From Candidatus Butyricimonas faecavium (lineage in GTDB: Bacteria; Bacteroidota; Bacteroidia; Bacteroidales; Marinifilaceae), in contig CALUKD010000002.1 of the NCBI GenBank assembly GCA_944321125.1, forward strand, positions 62,001 to 126,000: DNA of 64,000 bases. The letters are read 5' to 3'. How positions within the stretch are numbered: the first letter of the stretch is position 1; every line of letters starts with the position of its first letter. A model generated the notes under the pieces. That model was given only the letters and a program-made list of their open reading frames with translations, was not told where the DNA came from and did not search any database. The position numbers and the translations under genes were made by a program. Of this stretch, positions 18,103-25,851 are shown in pieces.

Positions 18103-20595
18103 ATGAAATATCTGAAGTTGTGTTTTGTCTTGTTGTTATTGGCGTGGGTGTCTGCTGCAGAGGCACAAACGACGAAAGTTAGAGGAAAAGTCGTGGATGC
18201 AGAGACGGGCGAGCCTATGCCATTGGTGAGTATCGTGTTTGTGGGTACCACGATAGGAGTGACGACCGATTTTGAAGGAAATTATGACATTGAGACACGC
18301 GAGGATGTCAGTGAAATTATGGCATCTTTTGTCTCTTATGAACGTCAGACGGTGACAGTCAAGAAAGGGGCATTCAATACGATCAATTTTGAATTGGTAC
18401 CGATTGTGACACATTTGGACGAGGTGAAAGTGAAACCCGGAGAGAATCCGGCTCACGCGATCTTGCGGAATATTTCAAAGAATAAGAAAAGGAATAACCC
18501 AGCTGAAAAGGATTCGTATAGTTATACCACCTATACTAAGATGGAACTGGATATAGCGAATATGAAACCGGAATTTAAGAATAAGAAATTGCAGAAGAAT
18601 TTCGGTTTTATCTTCCAGTATATGGATACTTCGGCCATCACGGGAAAGGCTTATCTACCAGTGATGATCTCCGAGGCTTCAGCAGATTACTATTATCGGC
18701 GTTCCCCGAAATTATCAAGGGAGATCGTTAAAGCCAGCCGGATTTCGGGTATTGAGGAGGATTACAGTTTGGCACAGTTCACGGGACATCTACACGTGAA
18801 TGTGAACTTGTATGATAATTATATTAATATTTTCGAGGTAAATTTTGCCAGCCCGCTGAGTGAACACGGGTTGATGTATTACAAGTATTTTTTGGTAGAT
18901 AGCGTACAGAAAGAGGGACGAAAAATATACAAGATTCGTTTCCATCCTAAGGGGAAGTCTACCCCGGTATTTGATGGGGAGGTAAATATAGATTCCACGA
19001 CATGGGCATTAGAATCTGCCCGTTTACGTATGGCTAAAGGTTTGAATGTAAACTGGATCAGGGATTTGGCTATCGAGAATACGAACGAATTGATTAATGA
19101 TTCTACTTGGTTTTTGAAGCAGGATAAAATATTAGCTGATTTTACGGTGCAGATGAAAGATTCATCGAAATTAATCTCATTTATGGGACACCGCCAGATT
19201 GACTATTCAAACGTGAAGGTGAACGAGGATATTCCTACCGAGATTCAGAAGTTGGATAACGATGTGATCATTAATAAGGATGTACTCCAAAATGATGAAA
19301 GTTACTGGCAGTCGGTACGTCCTTACGAGTTAAGTGAAAAAGAACAGAATATATATAGTATGGTGGACTCGATTAAGAATGTCCCCTTATATAAAAATAT
19401 ATATGATATTATCCAAACAGCTCTGCTAGGATATTATAACACGAAGTACATTGGTTTCGGACCTTATTATAAGTTGATGAGCTTTAATAAGCTGGAAGGA
19501 TGTCGTTTCCAGCTGGGAGTCAAAACTACGAGTGATTTTAGCAAGCATGTACGGCTTTCCGGATACGGGGCGTATAGCACGAAAGATGGTGAATTTAAAG
19601 GAGGTGGAACGGTTGAATATATCTTTAATAATCAACCGACATCGAAGTTTACAATTAGTGGTCGGCATGATGTGTTACAGTTGGGTGCTAGTGAGAATGC
19701 TTTTTCAACGAGTAATATATTGAGTTCTATATTTTCTAGGGGAAACAATGATAAGTTGACGTTGATTAATTCATTTGATGTACGTTACGAAAAGGAGTGG
19801 TGGCAGGGATTTTCGAATTCTTTTGCTTTGGAATACAGGCAAATGTTCCCCACGAAATATGTTGATTTTGTTCGTCCGAATGGAGAAGTTGTGGATCAGA
19901 TTCACACGACTCAGCTTCGATTGGGAACACGTTTGTCGAGGAATGAGATAGTCGTGCGGCAAACATTCGATAAGGTTTCCATGGGATCGGACTTCCCGAT
20001 TGTAGGAATAGACGTGATTGCCGGGTTAAAGGATGTGTTGAATGGGGACTACGAATATTATCGTCTGGAATTGTCTGTAAAACATGACTTTAATATTGCC
20101 CCGTTAGGATATAGTGATATCATGTTATCTGGGGGCAAAATATTTAACAAGGTACCTTATCCTTTGTTGAAACTTCATGAGGGGAATGCCACTTATTTTT
20201 ATGATCCTTACGCTTTCTCTTGTATGAATTTTTACGAGTTTGCGTCTGATTTATGGGGAGCGGTATTCTGGGAACATCATTTTAGAGGATTTTTCTTAAG
20301 TAAGATTCCGTTAATGAAACGACTAAAATGGCGTGAAGTAGCAACAGTGAAGGCTTTGTGGGGTACGTTGTCAGATAAAAATAACGGTAGCTTGTCTAAT
20401 ACAGATGCTATTTTCCGATTCCCGGAAGGTATGTCTTCCGTGTCGAAGCCTTATATTGAAGCCGGTGTCGGTATTGAGAATATTTTCCGTTTTATCCGGA
20501 TAGATGCCATCTGGCGGTTGACGCATCGCGGGGACCGTCTGGGGCAGGACGTGGATAATTTCGCGATTAATTTTTCATTACATCTAAATTTCTGA
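18103..20595 (+). CDS. DUF5686 family outer-membrane protein with carboxypeptidase-regulatory-like domain
   Basis: A signal peptide (residues 1-22, ending AEAQ) is followed by a carboxypeptidase-D regulatory-like beta-sandwich (residues about 25-105: VRGKVVDAETGEPMPLVSIVFVG). The rest, to residue 830, resembles the Bacteroidota DUF5686 family, with alternating amphipathic strands towards the C-terminus that suggest a beta-barrel and a final Phe. The role is not known. The small sandwich domain is shared with TonB-dependent receptors, but no TonB box or plug is seen. It sits between kdsD and lptB. Confidence 0.85.
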   Translation: MKYLKLCFVLLLLAWVSAAEAQTTKVRGKVVDAETGEPMPLVSIVFVGTTIGVTTDFEGNYDIETREDVSEIMASFVSYERQTVTVKKGAFNTINFELVPIVTHLDEVKVKPGENPAHAILRNISKNKKRNNPAEKDSYSYTTYTKMELDIANMKPEFKNKKLQKNFGFIFQYMDTSAITGKAYLPVMISEASADYYYRRSPKLSREIVKASRISGIEEDYSLAQFTGHLHVNVNLYDNYINIFEVNFASPLSEHGLMYYKYFLVDSVQKEGRKIYKIRFHPKGKSTPVFDGEVNIDSTTWALESARLRMAKGLNVNWIRDLAIENTNELINDSTWFLKQDKILADFTVQMKDSSKLISFMGHRQIDYSNVKVNEDIPTEIQKLDNDVIINKDVLQNDESYWQSVRPYELSEKEQNIYSMVDSIKNVPLYKNIYDIIQTALLGYYNTKYIGFGPYYKLMSFNKLEGCRFQLGVKTTSDFSKHVRLSGYGAYSTKDGEFKGGGTVEYIFNNQPTSKFTISGRHDVLQLGASENAFSTSNILSSIFSRGNNDKLTLINSFDVRYEKEWWQGFSNSFALEYRQMFPTKYVDFVRPNGEVVDQIHTTQLRLGTRLSRNEIVVRQTFDKVSMGSDFPIVGIDVIAGLKDVLNGDYEYYRLELSVKHDFNIAPLGYSDIMLSGGKIFNKVPYPLLKLHEGNATYFYDPYAFSCMNFYEFASDLWGAVFWEHHFRGFFLSKIPLMKRLKWREVATVKALWGTLSDKNNGSLSNTDAIFRFPEGMSSVSKPYIEAGVGIENIFRFIRIDAIWRLTHRGDRLGQDVDNFAINFSLHLNF

Positions 20596-20597
20596 TA

Positions 20598-20625
20598 ATT
20601 TTCAATTTTCAATTTTTAATTTTCA
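20598..20625 (+). repeat. Tandem heptamer tract before lptB
   Basis: Four 7-base units, ATTTTCA twice, ATTTTTA once and ATTTTCA once, lie before lptB. Length and unit match the tract before uppS (3366-3393). Confidence 0.7.
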
Positions 20626-20664
20626 ATTGTAAAAGACTATCTTAGCGCGGTAAAATAGTAAGAT

Positions 20665-21396
20665 ATGAAATTAAGAGCTGAGGATTTAGTAAAGAAATAC
20701 AAGAGCCGTACGGTGGTAAAAGGAGTTTCCGTAAATGTGGAACAAGGGGAGATCGTCGGGTTATTGGGACCGAATGGGGCAGGAAAGACCACGTCATTTT
20801 ATATGATTGTGGGATTGATTAAACCGAACGGGGGGCGTATTTTCTTGGATGACACGGAGATCACTACGGAACCCGTGTATCGTCGAGCCCAGCTTGGTGT
20901 GGGGTATCTTGCGCAAGAAGCTTCCGTATTTCGGCAGTTAAGCGTGGAGGATAATATCAAAGCGGTTTTGGAGATGAGTAATTTACCGAAGGATTACCAG
21001 CGTCACCGTTTGGAGGAGATGTTGGATGAGTTCGGTTTACAACATATCCGTAAGAGCAAAGGAATTCAATTATCGGGAGGGGAGCGTCGACGTACGGAAA
21101 TTGCGAGAGCATTGTCGATTGCTCCGAAGTTTATCTTGTTGGACGAACCCTTTGCCGGAGTGGATCCGATTGCCGTGGAGGATATTCAGAGTATCGTGAT
21201 CAAGCTAAAAGAGAAAAATATCGGGATTTTGATCACGGATCACAACGTACAGGAGACTCTGTGTATTACAGACCGAGCTTATCTGTTGTATGATGGACGG
21301 ATTTTACAGTCCGGTTCTGCGGAAGATTTGGCTAATGATCCGGAAGTTAGAAGGGTTTATCTAGGGAAAAATTTTGAATTACGTAGGAAAAAATAA
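20665..21396 (+). CDS. lptB: LPS export ABC transporter ATPase LptB
   Basis: This ATPase powers extraction of LPS from the inner membrane for the Lpt bridge. Walker [10 protein letters not shown] is at residues 35-43, the signature [15 protein letters not shown] near 137, and Walker [14 protein letters not shown] near 160. Length 243 aa and the ERRR-type signature favour LptB over other ABC ATPases. The permease genes lptF/G are not in this window, but the outer-membrane partner lptD is (47635-50259). Confidence 0.93.
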   Translation: MKLRAEDLVKKYKSRTVVKGVSVNVEQGEIVGLLGPNGAGKTTSFYMIVGLIKPNGGRIFLDDTEITTEPVYRRAQLGVGYLAQEASVFRQLSVEDNIKAVLEMSNLPKDYQRHRLEEMLDEFGLQHIRKSKGIQLSGGERRRTEIARALSIAPKFILLDEPFAGVDPIAVEDIQSIVIKLKEKNIGILITDHNVQETLCITDRAYLLYDGRILQSGSAEDLANDPEVRRVYLGKNFELRRKK

Positions 21397-21413
21397 AAAA
21401 AAGGTCAAATCGT

Positions 21414-21443
21414 TTTGCTTTTCACGAAAAAGCAATATATTTG
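21414..21443 (+). promoter_or_regulatory. Promoter of tRNA-Leu
   Basis: TTTG (21414-21417) and TATATTTG (21436-21443) are 18 bases apart, close to the Bacteroidota consensus. The -7 box ends 17 bases before the tRNA. Confidence 0.75.
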
Positions 21444-21460
21444 CACCGTCAAAATAGCAA

Positions 21461-21542
21461 GCGGGCGTGGCGAAACTGGTAGACGCACTAGACTTAGGAT
21501 CTAGTGCCGCAAGGCGTGGGGGTTCGAGTCCCTTCGCCCGCA
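21461..21542 (+). tRNA. tRNA-Leu (anticodon TAG)
   Basis: The acceptor stem GCGGGCG (21461-21467) pairs perfectly with CGCCCGC (21535-21541), with discriminator A at 21542. The anticodon loop CTTAGGA (21493-21499) shows anticodon TAG. A long variable arm (GTGCCGCAAGGCGT) marks it as class II leucine, and GGTTCGAGTCC forms the T arm. CCA is not encoded. It reads CUA/CUN codons. Confidence 0.97.
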
Positions 21543-21553
21543 CTTGAAGAGAT

Positions 21554-21581
21554 GGCCGCCTTACAATGAGGTGGCCTTTTT
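21554..21581 (+). terminator. Terminator after tRNA-Leu
   Basis: GGCCGCC pairs with GGTGGCC (one G-U) over a 9-base loop, followed by five T. Confidence 0.85.
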
Positions 21582-21618
21582 GTTTGTTTTATCAATTATT
21601 GTATTATCATAAAGAAGT

Positions 21619-22971
21619 ATGAATGTAACAAAGAACCAAATCGATGATCTTAATGCAACCATTAAGATTCAATTGGATAAGGATGATTACGCAACTCGCG
21701 TGAGCGACGCGTTGAAAGATTACCAGAAGAAAGCGGTGATTGATGGTTTCCGAAAAGGAAAAACTCCGTTCGGGATTATCAAGAAAATGTACGGTAAAGC
21801 CGTTTTGATTGAGGAGATCAACAAGTTGATCGGAGAGAGTTTGTCTAATTATATCCAAGAGAACGATTTGAATATCTTGGGTGAACCACTTCCGAGTGAG
21901 ACGGAACAAAAAGAATTGAATTTGGACGAGGAAAGTTTTGAATTCGTTTATGATATTGCTTTGTCTCCCGTGATGAACGTGAAATTAAGTAAAAGAGAGA
22001 AAGTTCCGTATTACATCATCAAGGTGGATGATGAAATGATAGACAAACAGATTGAAAGTATCTGCAAGAGTAATGGTGAGTTAACTCCGGTTGATACAAT
22101 TGAAGGATCGGAGTACGTGAAGGGAGAGTTGATCGAGCTGGGAGAAGATGGAAAACCGAAAGAAGGTGGAGTTCATGTAGAGGATGCCTCTTTGTCTGTT
22201 GAACACATGAAGGATGAGGCGCAAGTGAAAATTTTTACCGGTAAACAGGCTGGAAACGAGGTGATTTTTAATCCGTCAAAAGCTTATCCGAATAAAACGG
22301 ATTATGCAGCTTTGTTACAGGTAGGTAAGGAAGAAGCTGAGAATATTACTTCTGATTTTTGCTTTATCATTAGCGAGATTAAACGTTACATTGAGGCAGA
22401 AGTAAACCAAGCTTTATTTGATAAAGTTTACGGGGAAGGTAACGTGAAGAGCGTTGAGGAATTTCGTGCTCGAGTGAAAGAAGATTTGGCTAAACAGTTT
22501 AGAGCTCATAGCGAGTACCGTTTTACGGTGGATGCTCGTGACAAGATGTTGAAGAAAAATGAGGACGTGCTTCTTCCAGAAGCATTCTTGAAGCGTTGGA
22601 TGTTGGCAACCAATAAAGAATTGACTCAAGAGGCTGTTGATAAAGATTTCGATTCTTACCGGGATGAATTCAAGTGGCAGTTGATCAAGGGTGATATGAT
22701 TAAGGAAAACAGTATAAAAGTTGAGGACGAGGATATGAAGGCTGTAGGGCGTGAAGTTGCTGCCGCTCAATTACAACAATACGGATTATACGGTTTGTCT
22801 GATGAGCAATTGGATGGTTTTGCCGTTCGTTTGCTTGAAAACGAGAAACAACGTGCTAGTCTTTATGACCGTGCTTTGGAAAATAAAATTTTCGGTGTTA
22901 TTAAAGAGGGGATAAAATTGGAAGAGCAAGAGATATCAATGGAAGATTTCGGTAAATTGTTCGAGAAGTAG
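21619..22971 (+). CDS. tig: Trigger factor, ribosome-associated chaperone
   Basis: It binds near the ribosome exit tunnel and shields nascent chains; in many bacteria it is also a peptidyl-prolyl isomerase. The N-terminal ribosome-binding signature is present as GFRKGKTPFGIIKKMYG (residues about 38-54, standing for the G-F-R-x-G-K-x-P motif). A diverged central domain and a long helical C-terminal domain follow. At 450 aa it is full length. The central FKBP-like part is weakly conserved here, as often in Bacteroidota, so isomerase activity is uncertain. Confidence 0.92.
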   Translation: MNVTKNQIDDLNATIKIQLDKDDYATRVSDALKDYQKKAVIDGFRKGKTPFGIIKKMYGKAVLIEEINKLIGESLSNYIQENDLNILGEPLPSETEQKELNLDEESFEFVYDIALSPVMNVKLSKREKVPYYIIKVDDEMIDKQIESICKSNGELTPVDTIEGSEYVKGELIELGEDGKPKEGGVHVEDASLSVEHMKDEAQVKIFTGKQAGNEVIFNPSKAYPNKTDYAALLQVGKEEAENITSDFCFIISEIKRYIEAEVNQALFDKVYGEGNVKSVEEFRARVKEDLAKQFRAHSEYRFTVDARDKMLKKNEDVLLPEAFLKRWMLATNKELTQEAVDKDFDSYRDEFKWQLIKGDMIKENSIKVEDEDMKAVGREVAAAQLQQYGLYGLSDEQLDGFAVRLLENEKQRASLYDRALENKIFGVIKEGIKLEEQEISMEDFGKLFEK

Positions 22972-22992
22972 TTAAGATCAAATATAGGGGTG

Positions 22993-23024
22993 CCCCCGTC
23001 TCGTTGAGACGGGGGTATTTTTTT
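22993..23024 (+). terminator. Terminator after tig
   Basis: A perfect 10-bp stem, CCCCCGTCTC with GAGACGGGGG, closed by a GTT loop and followed by a T-rich run. Confidence 0.92.
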
Positions 23025-23280
23025 ATATAGAAGTTTGGATTCAGATGAAAAGTGTAGGAAGTATATTTTAAGGGATGATACGGTGAAGAGTCTTTATAGT
23101 TTCAATGAAGATAGTTGATACTTTCGGTTCTTGTTCGGTATATCTTCGGTACACCTTCGCTCCCGCAGCGAAGATGTACCGTCGGTGTTTTGTGAGTATG
23201 CCGGGGAAAAATACTTACGTGAGTGGTATATCATTGGGATTATACCGCTTTTTATCGGGAATGTTTTTAGGAGTAGAAAT
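23025..23280. other. Gene-free stretch with a long hairpin repeat
   Basis: No convincing gene lies between the tig terminator and the TPR gene terminator. The only open frame (from 23105, 66 codons) is built on the hairpin at 23147-23181 and has no recognisable protein signal. Adjacent words such as TTCGGTATATCTTCGGTACACC suggest degenerated direct repeats of a TTCGGTA-type unit. Confidence 0.5.
23147..23181. repeat. Extragenic palindrome (15-bp arms)
   Basis: CGGTACACCTTCGCT (23147-23161) and AGCGAAGATGTACCG (23167-23181) are complementary except for one C/A mismatch, with a CCCGC loop. There is no T run, so it is not a terminator. It looks like an extragenic repetitive palindrome. Confidence 0.65.
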
Positions 23281-23309
23281 AAAAAAAGCTATCCTTAGAG
23301 GATAGCTTT
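23281..23309 (-). terminator. Terminator of the TPR gene
   Basis: On the reverse strand AAAGCTATCC and GGATAGCTTT form a 10-bp stem over a 5-base loop, followed by TTTT. It lies 20 bases after the TPR gene stop. Confidence 0.85.
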
Positions 23310-23329
23310 ATATCGGTAAAATTGAATTC

Positions 23330-24016
23330 TTATTTCATGTTTAGTTTTGCTCGGGTGATGTACTTTTCGATGTCGCGGGCTTCATATGAAGTGGGAAATT
23401 CTTTTTCCAATCTTTCGTACATGTTTAATGCGCTTTTATAGTCGTTTGCTTTTTCGAAAGCAAGTCCAGCTTTCATTAGGATAACTGGGGTTGTGGCCAT
23501 ATTGGTTGTTCCATTAGTTGCTTTTTGATAATAACTAGAAGCTTTTTTGAAATCGCCCAACTGCATATAAGCGTCACCTAAATTTGCCGTTACCATACTG
23601 GAGAAAATTACATCATCAGAAGAAAATTTTTCCAAATATTTGATAGCATTTTGGTTATCACCCAAATGTAAATAACAGATTCCCGCATAATAGTTAGCCA
23701 AGTTTCCGCTGGGAGTAGAACCATATTTGTCTATGATTTCCAAGAAACCAGGTGCGTTTCCATCACCGTTTAAAGCCATATTGAAGGAATCTTTTCCAAA
23801 AAGGTTCTCGGCAACAAACATCTGTTTTAATGCCTCTTCTTCCATCGGGGCTTTATAGAATCTATAGTATCCCAAGATTGCTCCTACCACGATAATAATA
23901 ACGAGGACCCCTCTTACCAATAATTTTTGATTTTTTTCGATAAATTGTTCGGTTGAAATCGTGGCTTCTTCAATTTGTTCAAAGCCATCCGCACGTTTCT
24001 GTTTCTCTTTTGACAT
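23330..24016 (-). CDS. Membrane-anchored TPR protein (YfgM-like)
   Basis: The 228-residue protein has a cytoplasmic charged N-terminus, one membrane segment at about residues 35-52 (GVLVIIIVVGAILGYYRFY) and at least three tetratricopeptide repeats facing the periplasm (NLANYYAGICYLHLGDNQNAIKYL, TANLGDAYMQLGDFKKASSYY, LKAGLAFEKANDYKSALNMY-like). The layout resembles YfgM, which helps periplasmic chaperones at the Sec translocon, but that role is inferred. It is transcribed away from recF from an upstream TAATTTTG -7 element (24082-24075 on the reverse strand). Confidence 0.82.
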   Translation of the reverse strand: MSKEKQKRADGFEQIEEATISTEQFIEKNQKLLVRGVLVIIIVVGAILGYYRFYKAPMEEEALKQMFVAENLFGKDSFNMALNGDGNAPGFLEIIDKYGSTPSGNLANYYAGICYLHLGDNQNAIKYLEKFSSDDVIFSSMVTANLGDAYMQLGDFKKASSYYQKATNGTTNMATTPVILMKAGLAFEKANDYKSALNMYERLEKEFPTSYEARDIEKYITRAKLNMK

Positions 24017-24233
24017 GGTTATATGTTTTTGTTATTTACTTTTCTTATTCCTAGACGTATCGCTCGTCAACGTGCAAAATTAATTTTTTTTTTGATATCA
24101 AAAGAGGCTCCACGAAATTTTGTGCAAAAAATTATCAGACTCGTGGATTATATCCTTCTTTTCCTTACTTTTGATTATCTGTTTCACGTTTCCGTTGGAA
24201 CTTGTTGCTTATAACCACTAACAGTTGAAGTGA

Positions 24234-25334
24234 ATGATTTTAAAAAGCTTGAATGTTGTCAACTATAAGAATATCGCTGAGGCGAGTGTCATATGTTGTC
24301 CCCGGTTTAATTGTTTTATCGGGAATAATGGTGTGGGGAAGACTAATATTCTAGATGCCGTGTACCAGTTGTCGATGTGTAAAAGTTATTTCAACTTGCC
24401 GGATGCGCAGAATATTCGTCATGGAGAGGCTTTTTTCGTGATTGAGGGACAATACGTGCACGAGGGGGAGGAGGTTGACGTGTATTGTGGAGTGAAACGG
24501 GGACAGAAGAAGATTTTTAAAAAGAATAAGAAGACTTATGCCCGGCTTTCTGATCACATCGGGTTGTTGCCGTTAGTTATTATTTCACCTGCGGATGTGG
24601 TGTTGATTGATGGTGCTAGTGAAGAAAGAAGACGTTTTATTGATGGAGTGATCAGCCAGTGTGATAAAGAGTACCTGCAATTATTGATTCGTTATAACCG
24701 GGTGTTGATGCAGCGGAATAGTTTTTTGAAGGAATATGCGGGACAGTCCATTGATGCGGATATGTTGTCCGTGTGGGACGCCCAGCTTGTGGATAGCGGG
24801 CGTGTCATTCTTGAGCGGCGTAGAGCTTTCGTGATGGAGTTAGAGAGAATGTTCCAAGTGTATTATGATCAGGTTTCGTTGGGAAGGGAAAAGGTTATGT
24901 TGGACTATTCGACAACTATAAAGAATGACGATTTCTTAGCATCATTACGTGGTAGTTTCGATCGAGACCGGATATTGACTTATACGACAGTGGGTGTGCA
25001 TCGGGATGATTTGAACTTGAGTTTAGAAGGATATCCCGTGAAGAAGTTGGGATCCCAAGGGCAAAAAAAGAGTTTCCTGATAGCGTTGAAGTTGGCACAG
25101 TTTGTTTATTTGGTGAAGCAGAAGGGGGTGAAACCATTACTATTGTTGGATGATATTTTTGATAAACTGGATGCTGACCGGGTAAGTCGGATCATACAAA
25201 TTGTTTCAAGTATGGATTTTGGGCAAGTTTTTGTTACGGATACCAATCGTGAACATATTGATGAAATTTTGCAGCAACATGCAATGGAATACAAGATATT
25301 CCATGTAGAGGGGGGAGAAGTAAGGAGTTTGTGA
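24234..25334 (+). CDS. recF: DNA replication/repair protein RecF
   Basis: This SMC-like ATPase loads RecA at single-stranded gaps. The Walker A loop GNNGVGKT is at residues 30-37, the signature LGSQGQKKSFLIALKLAQ near 265, and Walker B PLLLLDDIFDKLD near 302. Length 366 aa is normal. A TACTTTTG -7 element lies at 24166-24173. The following gene is a DUF721 (DciA-like) protein, a common recF neighbour. It is far from dnaA here (53.1 kb), unlike the dnaA-dnaN-recF order in many bacteria. Confidence 0.94.
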   Translation: MILKSLNVVNYKNIAEASVICCPRFNCFIGNNGVGKTNILDAVYQLSMCKSYFNLPDAQNIRHGEAFFVIEGQYVHEGEEVDVYCGVKRGQKKIFKKNKKTYARLSDHIGLLPLVIISPADVVLIDGASEERRRFIDGVISQCDKEYLQLLIRYNRVLMQRNSFLKEYAGQSIDADMLSVWDAQLVDSGRVILERRRAFVMELERMFQVYYDQVSLGREKVMLDYSTTIKNDDFLASLRGSFDRDRILTYTTVGVHRDDLNLSLEGYPVKKLGSQGQKKSFLIALKLAQFVYLVKQKGVKPLLLLDDIFDKLDADRVSRIIQIVSSMDFGQVFVTDTNREHIDEILQQHAMEYKIFHVEGGEVRSL

Positions 25335-25485
25335 TTGATTATTTGCGATTATGTGATTCTTTACCACAGGCTAACACGTTTTAACTACGGAATTGTAGTA
25401 TCGTAAATAGTAAATTATGAATTACTAAATTTTGGGGGATTTAAAATTTAAAATCTAAAATTCATTCGGGTTGTTTAGAAAATCG

Positions 25486-25493
25486 TATTTTTG
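25486..25493 (+). promoter_or_regulatory. -7 element (TATTTTTG) before the DUF721 gene
   Basis: TATTTTTG fits TAnnTTTG and would start a leader of about 35 bases. No -33 box at the right distance. Confidence 0.4.
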
Positions 25494-25534
25494 TAGAACA
25501 AATTTAATAGTAGAATTGTAATAATAGGAATATT

Positions 25535-25825
25535 TTGAAGCAGGGTAAGACGTTGACAATGGATGAACTGGTAAATCTTTACTTGGAGCAGATGGGATTA
25601 TCCCGTCAGTTTAAAGAGAGGGAAGTGTGTCAGGTTTGGCCGGATGTCGTGGGGGGGATGATTGCTTCCCGGACGAAAAGTTTACGGATTTCGGAGGGGA
25701 AAGTGTTCGTGAGTTTTACTTCTTCCGTGGTAAAGAATGAGATACTGATGGTGAAAGAGGGATTAATAAAAGCATTGAATGATCGGGTAGGGGGTAATGT
25801 AGTGAAAGATATTGTAGTGTTCTAG
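25535..25825 (+). CDS. DUF721 (DciA-like) protein
   Basis: A 96-residue basic protein. The central WPDVVGGMIASRTKSLRISEGKVFVSFTSSVVKNEI is the DUF721 fold, a KH-like domain found in DciA, the loader of DnaB helicase in bacteria lacking DnaC. A short AGGA (25527-25530) precedes the TTG at 25535, giving MKQGKTLTMDE; the ATG at 25559 is the alternative start and has no visible ribosome-binding site. It lies next to recF, which supports a DNA-replication role. Whether it is a true DciA is unproven, since DciA proteins usually carry an additional domain. Confidence 0.8.
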   Translation: MKQGKTLTMDELVNLYLEQMGLSRQFKEREVCQVWPDVVGGMIASRTKSLRISEGKVFVSFTSSVVKNEILMVKEGLIKALNDRVGGNVVKDIVVF

Positions 25826-25851
25826 TCGTAGAACATTTAATAAAAATATAG

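Noticed and set aside
20665..21396. LptB as an antibiotic or toxin exporter ATPase
   Set aside because: Length and the [15 protein letters not shown] signature fit LptB, and envelope genes surround it.
23105..23305. Forward open frame of 66 codons
   Set aside because: It is built over a palindrome and a terminator stem, with no ribosome-binding site or conserved motif.
24023..24214. Forward open frame of 63 codons
   Set aside because: It fills the divergent promoter region of the TPR and recF genes.
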